A stretch of DNA of 64,000 nucleotides, from NCBI RefSeq assembly GCF_902459505.1, contig NC_047094.1, positions 26,335,241-26,399,240 on the forward strand, read 5' to 3'. This DNA is from Geotrypetes seraphini. Lineage: Eukaryota; Chordata; Amphibia; Gymnophiona; Dermophiidae. Both the position numbers and the translations under genes were made by a program. The notes below the pieces were generated by a model that worked only from the letters and a program-made list of their open reading frames with translations, had not been told where the DNA came from and ran no database searches. How positions within the stretch are numbered: position 1 is the first letter of the stretch; every line of letters starts with the position of its first letter. Positions 36,401 through 48,400 of the stretch are shown here, piece after piece.

Positions 36401-39400
36401 TTTGTTGGAATATCTTTTTTGTGTAGCTAAGATATTACCCCATACATTATCTGTACTTGAAGCGCAAAGGGTAAGAAATGCTTTGACAAATATCACAGAA
36501 AACATGCCCATGTATTCAGGAACAGTTATATCAATCAGAAGAGAAATTTGCAGCCAGACGCTGTGACATAATGCAATGAGAATAGCCAAGTGTCAGACAG
36601 TCTGTGAAGATGAGGACAGAAGGCAGGAGGGTCAGAGAGCCCGTGTAGACAGGACATAGGCAGAAGGGTCAGAAAGCTATGCAAACGTGACAAGAGGGCA
36701 GGAGGGTCAGGCATCCATGCAGAATCACCAGAGTATGCCGGGGATTGTTTTTAGGAATCACAGGGGGTTTATTTAGGTCAGCTTTTCTCTAGTTGGAAAA
36801 AAAAAAAAAAAGAAGGAACACAGATGATGATTAGAAATGAGATTAATTCAGGAAAGCAGATGTGAAAATGAAATGTTTATACTGGGGCATGGGATGGTAA
36901 GAAGAGAGGAATGGACTATTTTCTGCTCTCTTTACCTTTCCAAAACTGTCATCATCAGATTCGCAGTGTCTTCTGATGTAGTGCAAATGACCCTGTGTTA
37001 ATGTAACAAGGACAGTGTGTGAGACTGGTCCATATGGGACTGACAAGCAACAAACAAAACTAATTATGCTGTAAACCATTAAACCCAGGCACCTGAACAT
37101 AAAACTGTAAAACAGGCTTGTCCAATTTGTGGTCCACAGGACGAAACTTGGGCCAACCTCATTTTTCTGGCCCGCACCAACTTACTGGAAATGTTAATTC
37201 CTGCAGCAGAATCCCTGCTTCCCTGCTGTAACTAAACTGCGAGCTTCAAGTTCAAAGTTGGTCTCACACTTTCAAGTCTCGTGAGACTTGAAACTGCAAA
37301 ACCAACCTGATCAGCATCCCAGCATACCCTCAACGTCCCATCTCTGAAGATAATTGGTACTTGTCGCTCCCTTATTTTTTCAGTAACCGCCCCTTTGACT
37401 TGGAACTCTCTTCCTTTATATCTAAGAGCAGAATGTAATTTGTAGAAGTTTAAGAGTGGTTTAAAATGTTTTCTCTTCAAGGATGCATATAATTGCTATT
37501 GAGTTAGCTACCTACCTTAAGAAATCCAAATGTTTTTTATTTTCAGGCCACCAATTTTCTAATCTTTTTCATGATTTTAATTCCCTTCTCCTATTGTATT
37601 TCCCTTTAATATATTTTTGCTATAAAATTGTATTTCCGCCCCTTCCCCTATTGTTTCAAAGATTAGTGTTTGTCTGTTTAGTCCTGGTTTGTCTAACAAT
37701 TTAATATATATGTTTTATATTGCAGATGCGTCTGTCTTTCTGTAATTTTTAAATTTTGTTCAACGCTTTGTACTGTTGGATAAGCGTTTAATCAAATATT
37801 TTAAATAAAGATAAAATAAAGATAATGTCCAGTGCCGCACAGCTCAAGCTCGAAGTCAGAGTTGCAGCAGGGATCCTGCAGGAGGAATTTGTCACCAAAG
37901 TCAAGCGAGCCAAAAGAAGGCTTTAAAATGACTGCATATGTTTCTGGAGAACTAACTTTGTAACACAATCAAAGCATATTGAGAGGTGCTTTGCTGCTAC
38001 ATTTATGATGGAACATGTGCGCCCACCAAAACCTTACTCTACTGCCATATAGCTGCCACCTGCAGCCATAAGGGCTATTGGGGTTGTAGACAGGTGAGTA
38101 TAGTGGGTCTTGGGGGGGGGGCTCACCATAACCTATAAGGGAGTTCTGGTGAGATGTTTATCTGGCACTCTTTTTGTGAAGTTCACAGCAGTGCCCTGTA
38201 AGGTGCCAAACAGCTCTGTTGCCATGTTTGTATGGCCAGTCCGTTACAAGATTGGCCCCTCCCACATCCAAATGGTCTTGTTCTGGGTATTTGGGACTGT
38301 GACAAAATTTTGGTTGAAAATGTGGTATAAAGACAGACATCCTCGTGGTCTGGACACATAGCCTGAACATCCAGATAGATGCTTCCTGGAAAAAAAATTT
38401 CTAGACGTATTTTTCAAAAATGGGCATTTTCCCACTGCCGACTTTGGGCATCTAACACCATCCGCCCAAATCGGACTTAGACATATGTTTTGATTATGCC
38501 CCTCCACATTACTAGGGATTTAAAAAAAAAAATTGTAATTATATTCTGATATTTAGTTTTGTATGTGGCGCATTGGTTGGAGCTATAGCCTCAGCACCCT
38601 GGGGTTGTGGGTTCAAACCCCACGCTGCTCCTTGTGACCATGGGCAAGTCACTCAATTCTCCATAGCCCCAGGTACATTAGATAGATTGTAAGCGCTCCG
38701 GGACAGACAGGGAAAATGCCTGAGTACCTGATTATAAAACCACTTAGATAACCTTGATAAACCTTGATATAAAAACCTAATAAATTTGAATTCATATTGA
38801 TTTACTGATTACTGTCGAGACTTGATTATTGCAATTCCCTGTACCTTGGCAAAACAAAGGCAAGGCGTAGGGCATTGCAGGTTATACAAAATGCAGCAGC
38901 AATATTGATAATGGGATTGGCAAAATATGATCACATTTCGCCACATCTTCAACAACTGAAACTGGCTACCAGTCATCTTCAGAATGCAATATAAAAACAG
39001 TAATGATTTGCCATCGATTCTTGTATGGAAACATACTAAAATTGTTTAAAAAATAATATGCTTAGCTACACACCAAACAGATCACTACGCTCTGAGAATT
39101 TAGCTCTACTGAAGCCGAATGTGAACTCAAGGCTTGTTGAAACTGGCAAAAAGACTTTATGCTGTGCAGGAGTTAAAATATGGAACTCCCTTGTAGGCCA
39201 AATACGAAACTGTAGTGAAAAGGGCATGTTTAGAAAATTACTCAAGATGCAATTATATTTAGATATCTTTTTTAGCCAATAATTTTCCTCTCTGCACAGT
39301 TGATGAATTATTCATGATTCTCATTATATAAGCTGTGGTATTAGTTTGTAGATATGATTTCTGAGGATTGTTTGTGTGTCTGTTTTTACAACATTATGTA

Positions 39401-42400
39401 TGTAAATTATGTAAACCGGTTAGTTTTAAACGGTACAGAAATTTTTAAAACAAATAAATAATTTTTAGGATGTATTTATTTTTTTAACATACCGAGTGCC
39501 AATATTACCAAGAGAAAGGTGTGATCCTACCAAAATTCAGTTCAAATTCAGCTGAATCAAACCTTTTTTTTTAGGATTATGAAAGAAAAAAAAGTTGGTA
39601 ATCTTCAAGTACATTTCTTATCAACATAAGAAAATAAAATATAAATCCTTTTTCTGTCCCAGAGCATGGGGAGCTGAGGAAATCAAGGAAAACAAGGTAT
39701 GTTATAGTTCCTACTTTCTCTCTGGGGTCCATATCTTCAGATTCACTTCTCCGCTCACTCGGACACCCACTGTCGCCGCCGTTTTCAGAGTCCTGTGCAA
39801 AGAACAAAAGACGTTACTGGTCTGTGCAGGTGAAACAAAATCCCGTGCCTGAAGCTCTGTTTGTGAGAAATGCTATATAAAACACTGCTGTGTTGCAACT
39901 ACCGTGTTTCCCCGAAAATAAGACAGTGTCTTATATTAATTTTGTGTCCAAAAAATGCATTAGAGCTTATTTTCGGAGGATGTCTCATTTTTTTTTTCAT
40001 GTACATCACTCACCTCTCCCTTCCTCTCCTCCACCCCAATTCTTCCTCTTTCCTTTCTCCTCCCCCCACCAAGTCCAACATTTTTCCTCCCCTCTCACCC
40101 ATCCCCTTCTGCAGCATCTTTTTATCCCTCCCTCCCATCCGCATGTGCAGCAAAACCCCATTGACTCTCCCACTGTGAGTCCGCTCCGAGGCCTCTAAAA
40201 ACAGCAGCGGCGGCAGTGCTCTGAATGGGCTGCTTCGCGGTCTTTCCCACCTCTTCGAGACTGCTTTCAACTCCTAGCTCCTCTCACCTCGGGTTCTGCA
40301 TCCTTGACCCTCTATGTCATGTCTGTCTATCCAAGTTAGACTGTAAGCTCTTCTGAGCAGGGACTGTCTATTAAATATCAATATGTACAGCGCTGTACAC
40401 GCCTTTCAGCGCTATATAAATGATAAACAGTAATAGTAATTATCAGTGCTGATTAGCTTGTTCACTGATTAAGTTGCACGTGCAACTTGGGTCGCACCAT
40501 ACAGAATCTGGGCTTTAATGTTTACTGACGAACAGATATAAAGAGTTTTAACAGCAGATGCTTCCCAGCATCGTTTCCCGTACTTACCCTCTGATTATCC
40601 AATGTATCGCTATCATCATGAACCAAATTGTCATCGTTGAAGACAGGCCAGCCTAAGAAAAAAGTAAGAAAAAAAAAATAAGGCGGTGTTCTGTATAACA
40701 ACACTCCTAAGAAAAAGATGGGCCAAGTGATTTGAAAGCTAAACTCCCACTGATGCGGACACTTCCTAGAGGAGGTGGTGCTTGGCCAGAAGTAACAGCA
40801 CCAGCAAAAGGAACACAGGCTCTCCTGAAGTGGTACAGGAGGGGGACAAGTTGCAGATTTAAGTCTAGGGTTCATCTGGAGCAGGGGAGGCAATACCAGT
40901 CAAGAGCCACAGGTAGGCCAGGTTTTTCAGGATATCCACAATGAATATATATGAGATGGATTTGCACGCACTGCCTCCTTGAGATGAAAATGCATATTTA
41001 TTGTGGATATCCTGAAAACCCTGACCTGCCTGTGGCTCTCGAGGACTGGAATTGCCTAACCCTGATCCAGAGTAAACAAATCCCCAGACACTTAGAAAAC
41101 TGCTCTCAAACAAGAGTTATTTCTCCAATCGAGGGGATACAGTGCACTTGTACTGTTAGAATTCAGTGTGCTCTCAGTCTCCACCTGCTGGCAGAGGAGT
41201 GTAAACCCATCCGTCTGTTCCGGTCAGGAGGGACGCTAAAGAACAAAAGAGTCATTTCTCCAATTGAAGGGATATAGTGCAAAGTTTCAAATCAGCACAG
41301 CCAAATGGCTCCTTGACATGCTCCAGAAAACTCAAAATAAATGTCAAAATAATAATCTCTGGCTTGCTTACCAAGCAAGTCGAACTTATGGCCCTGTGGT
41401 GTGGCGGAGGAGGGGGAGCAGGGCAGGGAGTCAAAGGCCACGTCGCTCATGGTCTCATCTCCAGAGTTCTCGGAGAGGCGCGAGAGCAGCGGCGGGCGGC
41501 TCCCCGATATGGTCCTCACCCGGCTGCTGCCACACTTCTCCTCCGAGCCCCGCAAGACTGTCTGGGCAGATTGCTTTAGCAAAGGAACAGGAGAATTCCA
41601 TTACTTATGCACCACAGGATAACCACGCCCATATCAAAAAGGACACTGATAGAGGCTGCTCACTAAAATATGCTTTTGGGTGGGGTGGGAGGAGGTAAAT
41701 CTTGCTCCGTGGATTGTATGGATTTTATCGGTCAACATATTTCATGCTTTTATGAATACCAGAAGCAAGTCGTCTCACTGCCTGAACCATCAGAACTGTA
41801 CTGTCGATATCTCGATTCTGCAGTCGGTACAGTCATGTTATTGATGATCCAAGTTCTGAATTAGCATTTTTCTTTTTAACCCAGCAGCTTCCACTCAGTG
41901 ACTTAGTAAGGGGGGAGTGGTGGAGGGTGGGGGTGCCGGCACCCCCACAACCACGTGCATCCCTTCCTTTCCCCCGTACCTCTAACGTTCCTGGCGCGAG
42001 CAGCAACCCTAAGCTGCTGCTTGCGCCAGCATCAGCTCTTCCTCTGACTTCCTGGACCCACGTCTAGGAAGTGACATTCACTTATGAAGTCAGGGGGCAG
42101 CATTTCCATTATTCTAAACTCCTACTAGCAAAATAAGTGGAAATCAATACTTACCAGAAGCTTATTAGAATGGTCTAAGGCAGCTTTCTCCTTGGGGGAA
42201 AGGTCAAAGGGTGTAAGTTTCATGCTTTTGCAAATCCTGTTGCAGGCATGTGAATGAAAAAATAAGGCCATGCCTCGCACCCCTAAAAAATTCCAAAGCA
42301 AAGGATTTTAGGTGGTAAATGCATATGGTGTAGATAAAAAACAACTTACGGGATAAAAAGTAAATTATGATGCAGAAAGAAATGTTCATCAATAAATCTA

Positions 42401-45400
42401 CAAAGAATCTCGTTTCTTCAACATTACAAATCATTGCAGCAATCTTTTAAACATATCAAAGAATTTAGTAGAAAAATGCACATATCAAATAAGACTGCCA
42501 AAGCCACAAAACAGAATTGGCGTTAAGCCCACTGACCTATGGCTCCATCTTGGTGCCAAGATTCTGTTATGGAATACTGGCAAAAAGGTCAGGATTGGAA
42601 GGTCTATTGCAAGGACGTCGTCTAATGGTGTACGTTGACGTACTTCGGGGAGTCAAGTGACATGCGTAGTTTATAGCACTCTCTAAACTTCGCGCCTATG
42701 TCACATGTCCATGGCCCACCCATGCTCTACCCACACGTAGCGCCCTTTCAGTTATTTGCTACCTTATAAAGTCATGCCTATTGCCCACAGGTGCCTAACT
42801 ATCAATCTGATGGCACCCTTGATGCACATATTTGGTGAATACTTCTAAACAGAAAAAAAACAGAAGACAAACAAATTATCCGCAGAACACAAACAGGTAA
42901 ACAGTAAAGGAGACACAAACTAATAGGCTATGATAGAAGAAATTTATTTGGCGATTAAAAATGACTCAACATGATTCATGTTTCGGCCAAAGGCCTGCAT
43001 CAGGAGTCAAAAGCATAGAATGGATTGGTGATGTTTCAACCTCTTTTAATCACAATAGTAAGGAGATGGCACTCAGTGAGCGTCCCACAGTAAAAGCAAT
43101 TAAATATATTGTGATTAAAAGAGTTTGGAACATCACCAATCCATTCTATGCTTTTGACTCCCGATGCAGGCCTTTGGCCGAAACATGAATCGTGATGAGT
43201 CATTTTTAATCACCAAATAAATTTCCTCTGTCATAGCCTAATGGTTTGCCTCTCCTTCGCTGTGGTATTGCCTGCATACTTCTAAATCCCATTTTATATC
43301 ATTGCTCCTTACTGTGAGAGTGTCAGCACCCAGTTATATAAAAAACATTTTAAGTCTTTCCGAAAATACTCTTGAGTAAGCGCCTGAATTTGGCCTCTTC
43401 GGTATTTTGGAAAAAGTTTACCGCAATGCTCGGTGACAACTCTTGGGCTTCTAACCATCAACTGTTTTACACCAATAATAATTCCAAGTCTAAAACCACG
43501 ACCAGGCCATACAGAATTACCAGTTTTTACCTAAGTTCCCATCTCCAAAGTCTGTTCCTCTGTCTGTGTGGATCTGTGGATCTGTGTAGAGATCGCCAAC
43601 TCCCTGAATATCTACGACAATTAGCTGATGCCCTGAGCGTTCGAAGGTAAAGTGACTGAAGGCCTGTAACAGTTAAACTGAAAATTAGAGATAGAGGAGA
43701 TAATAATGCTGAATAAACATTTTGCCCAGAACAAGGAAAAGAGTGTAATGAAATTTTACTGTAGGAGTACAACAGTAGAAAAAAAACGTAGTCATGAGGC
43801 CTTAAAAGCTTGTGCCAAAAGTACGGATTCATGCTCTTCTGTCCATGGCAAGGCAGCACTCACTACTTTCCCAAGAGGGATCTTTGATTTTTCAGGTATG
43901 TACATACATGAGACTGTTCTCAGGCAGGAACCCAAAGAGGTAAGTTGGAATTAAAAGGGGGGGGGGGGGGAAAAAAAAAAGGATGGGGGTTGGGCAAGGA
44001 AGAAAGTCTTGTAAGTAAATGGAGAACACGGAGTTAAGTCTTAATATTTTTTTAGGGAAATGTGTACGTGAATTGTGCACCAAGTGGCATAAAGGCACAA
44101 AAAAAATTAAGGCTTTCTATACTGTTTGTTAAACTCCATGTTCTCCATGCACTTACAGTCTCCAAGGTTTTAAACAGTCCAAGTAACTTAGTAAAACAAT
44201 GAGGTCAATTGGCAAGCCAGTTCTTTCAAATTCAGTTCCATGAGGGTAATTCTATAAATAATCAATCCTAGAAAAAAGGTCATTAGTTCCAATGTTGTGA
44301 AGCAAGAGTGCCCAAGCTCAGTACTCAAAAGCAGCAGATAGGCTGGGTTTTCAGGATATCCTTAATGAAAATTCATAAAATAGATTTGTAGGCAATGGAA
44401 AGCATATCCTGAAAGTTCGACTCTTTCCCTAGAGCAAGGAGCACGTGCAACCCTGCCATAAAGCAAATAAAGTAGACACCATTGTGTGACAAGTTCACGT
44501 CAAGCTAAACCACAATTAAATATCAGCATCACATTACCATATTAGGCACAGGTCCCCCGAATACTATAAAGCTGTGCGCAAATCCTAGAAATGCTCCTAA
44601 CTTGTCTGGGTCTAGGAAAATTCATTGCAGCCATTTCAGTGTGATGAACTGGTTGCGTTGAATCCAATTCAGCATTTTTTTTTTTTTTGGGGGGGGTGAT
44701 GTCCCCCATTCCCCCCAAAATTAGGCACAGGCTGCACGGCGAGGCTGGGAAGCAGACGGCGATGACTGGCAGGAAGCCTAGGCCCTGAAGCTGCCACCAG
44801 AGCTGCTCTTGCAGTGGTGGCTGGCAAGGAGCCCAGGTACCCGAGAAGGGGCCGGGGCATCTCCGTGGCGGTGGCTGATGGGGAGCCCAGGCCGTAGCTT
44901 TCAGCTGTTCATCTCCCTATTCCACCCATGCCTACATCCTTATTTTCCCCATATTTAACCCTCTCCTGGATCTAAAAGGATGGAATGGAATTCTTGGCCT
45001 GAAACACTCCCACTGGAAGAAGATGACTCATCACGGCTGTTTCATCGTAGTCATGCTGAAACGTCCTGCGATGAAACAGCTGCAGTGCATCATCCCATTC
45101 CGAACTTGCCCACACCCCTGCCAGGGCAACGCTCTCTTTTCAGATCCACGCGGAAAAATTTATATGCTTATCTTTATAGAATAGCAAGTATAAATTATTG
45201 GCGCTAATTGGATCATTAAGCAAGCGCACAATATAGAGAATTAGGGTGTTTCTGTTCTTTTGGAAGCTTTCATTAATATATAGAACACCCTCCCCCAAGA
45301 GAAAACTAAACCTATTTCTAAGTTATTTTGAGAGCAACATCTATTAGTTTCCTTGTTTAAAAAAAAATCAACAAAAGCATTAACCAAAACAGTCTTGAAA

Positions 45401-48400
45401 TCATATGTAGGACCCCAATTTGTCCCTTATCCATTTAGGAATAAAACTAAGATATAGGTGCAATTAGCCCCCCATGTCTTTAACATACTTTATAATTAGA
45501 GGTAAATCAATTAATTACTTAACTGCACCAAGTGAAGGCAAACAGTCCAGCAAAAACAGAACAATTATTCCAAATGCACATCATCAGAATCTCTCACCTG
45601 TGGCGTGAGGCGGATATTGTCGTCCCGCACAAATCCCGAATTTGAATTATATTTGATGTATTTCCCTTCTATGTAATGTTCCAAATGAAACAAGGGTTTT
45701 CCGGGTCTGCTTTTCATCTCGATAATGCACATCTGAACAATATCAACCTGGATAAAAGGAGTAAATAAAAGCAGTCATAAATGGTAAACAGTGACCTTGC
45801 TCTGATGGTTACTGTTTGCCTGCTGCACTAGGGAACACTTGAGAGATAACTGAACCCAGGAAAAACGTCAGCTAAGCAGCTTTATCTGCTTGTGTACGAA
45901 ACCCTGTGTGCGTTGTAGAAAGTTCCTGTTAAACAAAAGCTAAGAGAACTGCAGAGACACATACAATGATGCAGACTAAATTTATTTGTATAAAAATAAT
46001 TGAGTGCGGTTAATAATACTACCTTAGAAACAAACCTAGGGACCCAACACGGTCCGTGTTTCGGTTAACACGCCTTCATCAGGGGTCCCAGGTCAATAAA
46101 GGATCAAATAAAACCGCAAACAAGAAAACTGTGAAAATAACCCGTAGCCTGATAAAATAGCAAAAAACAAAACAAAACAGGAACAGTCTGTGGAGATTGT
46201 AAACGCAAGGCCGTAGCCTGTAAAGTAGCAACCATCAGGGGACCATCCAAATGGGTTGCTACTTTACAGGCTGCACACTGCTGCAGCTGGAAAGAGAGAG
46301 GGAAGGGAAGAGAGGGAATCTCACCTCACCAGGCAGTAGGGCGTCTCTTGTAGCTGTGGGGCCCAAGGCAACTGCCCTGTTTGCCCACCCCCCAGGACAG
46401 GAAGTATAGTCAACACATGTGCAGGGATCAATGATACTCCATATCCACAACATACATCATTTTCATAGGCCACAGGAAGTTTTCCTTTGGAAAACAAGTT
46501 TGCTTGTCCTCCAAAACTCCAGCTGATATACTGTACCTGAGATTATCTGACAACCAGTGGGTGACTGGGGCCTGTGCACAGTGGCAAGCACAGCTCTAGT
46601 TACCTTGTTGAATGAGGGTTTTTTATCTGCTATCATTTACTTTATCTTTATTAATTTTCAATTCAAAAACAGTGCATAAAGTCATACAAACAGTTAACAT
46701 CACAGAGAGCACTTAGAATCAAGCAAAGAATGCTACAAAATATTTCCCCCCTCACCTTCCCTGCCTTAAGAACATAGACAAAGTGCTTTAAATATCACAA
46801 ACAGCACTTGTATTCAATCCATAAATAGCACAAAATATATAACCTTTCCTGGATGTGTGAATCAAAAAAGAAATTAAAGGTCTAATCCAGCTAATCAGAG
46901 TTAACAAAATTCGCCAATGAACCCCAAGTTAATTTAAATAATTTGTTATGACATGACATTTCTGAATTCATTTTTTTCATATTTATAACATAAACATAAA
47001 GTTTCCCACCAAAAGGAGAAATTAAGTCTATCCCAATTTTTCCAGGTCTTGGTAACCATTTGTATGGCTATCCCAGTCATGATGCTAAAGAGGAGGAGAT
47101 TGAGAGGGGACCTGATTGAAACATTCAAGGTACTGAAGGGGATAGACTTAGTAGATAAGGACAGGTTGTTCACTCTCTCCAAGGAAGGGAGAATGAGAGG
47201 GCACTCTCTAAAGTTGAAAGGGGATAGATTCCGTACAAACGTAAGGAAGTTCTTCTTCACCCAGAGAGTGGTAGAAAACTGGAACGCTCTTCCGGAGTCT
47301 GTCATAGGGGAAAACACCCTCCAGGGATTCAAGACAAAGTTAGACAAGTTCCTGCTCAACTGGAAAGTGCGCAGGTGAGGCTGGGCTCATTTAGAGCACT
47401 GGTCTTTGACCTAGGGGCTGAAATGTGAGCGGACTGCTGGGCACGATGGACCACCGGTCTGACCCAGCAGCGGCACTTCTTATGTTCTTATGTTTTATAC
47501 ATTCTAATGGAAGTTTAGTTGACAACAATGTCCCACAGATAACCACCTCAGAGGACAACGGAATCGAAGACTCCAGTATCAAATTAATTTGTCCCCATAT
47601 TGAATTCCAAAAGTTGAGTATCAAAGGACAATAGAACAACAAATGATCCAGGGTTCCTGCTTCAAGATGACAATGCCAGCATCTATTAGACTTTGAACTG
47701 TCTAACTTTTGCAAATGATTTCGTTTCGTTTGTTACTTCCAACAAATTAACTCATGCAAAACATTATCAAACTCAAGATAAAGAAGAAAGTGCAAGCTGG
47801 TTAACACTCAAATGATTAACAATTGTTTTGAGCAAAGGCTCTCACCAAGCATAAGTCTTTCTGCAATATTTGTTTTTAAGGTGACACAAGATCACTACAA
47901 AAAAAAAAAAAAATCCACAAAGCTCTCTGCAAACACAGCGAGGCAAAGGTAAAGAACGCAGGAACCTTTACGAGTTTCTGGGCGGGACTAGCAGAAAACA
48001 CAGCCATCGAATACAACAGGGACATTAAACCGAGTTTTCTCCAAATGCAAAAATTCTTGAGATACGCAATCACCTCAACTCATGTGGGGAAAGAGACCCA
48101 CCAGGCTTACCCAAATTCTGCTACAGACCTCTCTCCGGCACCAGTACAGTCTTTAATGTTATGGGCAGCAAAAAGGTAGTAGAAAAAAGTGGAATTGTCC
48201 AATAAGAAAAGGTGCACAAAATAAAAGTGTCTTTTAACTCATCTGGTTAATCTGGTTATTCTTTATTCTTCCAAAAATACTCGACCCGACATGTACATGT
48301 TTCGGCCCTACGGCCTGCGTCAGGAGTCTACAAATCATGTATAAAATCATATGAACACATATAGAAACATATAAACAATATGATGATAAAATATATAATA

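Larger units (their letters stand above)
29003..36424 (-). mobile_element. Penelope-like element with inverted ends, carrying a DIRS insertion
   Basis: The exact 14-bp sequence agctaagatattac flanks the block at 28989-29002 and 36425-36438, marking one insertion. The outer ends are inverted copies of each other (tgcaggaaatgtacaag... / ...cttgtacatttcctgca). Inner arms at 35115-35370 and 36010-36285 are also inverted. Minus-strand coding between them is a Penelope-type reverse transcriptase ([17 protein letters not shown]). The element is an incomplete fossil with a few breaks. The DIRS element sits inside it. Confidence 0.85.
42850..43275. mobile_element. Self-contained palindromic Penelope-derived unit
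   Basis: The 11-bp duplication atacttctaaa (42839-42849 and 43276-43286) flanks a 426-bp insert. Arms 42923-43057 and 43107-43240 are inverted copies over about 135 bp around a 49-bp spacer. Each arm holds tgatgcaggcc, ggccgaaacatga and related hammerhead-like words. There is no coding sequence. Confidence 0.75.

Noticed and set aside
37110-37310. Possible hAT left end (caggcttgtccaatttgtgg)
   Set aside because: No matching inverted right end or 8-bp duplication could be found, so it was not listed as an element.
38560-38640. Possible tRNA gene (A and B boxes)
   Set aside because: The cloverleaf does not close, and the sequence continues into a CORE/MIR-like body and tail. It is a SINE head.
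44669-44860. GC-rich minus-strand frame that could be an exon
   Set aside because: There are no matching splice sites in phase with exons w4 and w5, which already join exactly.
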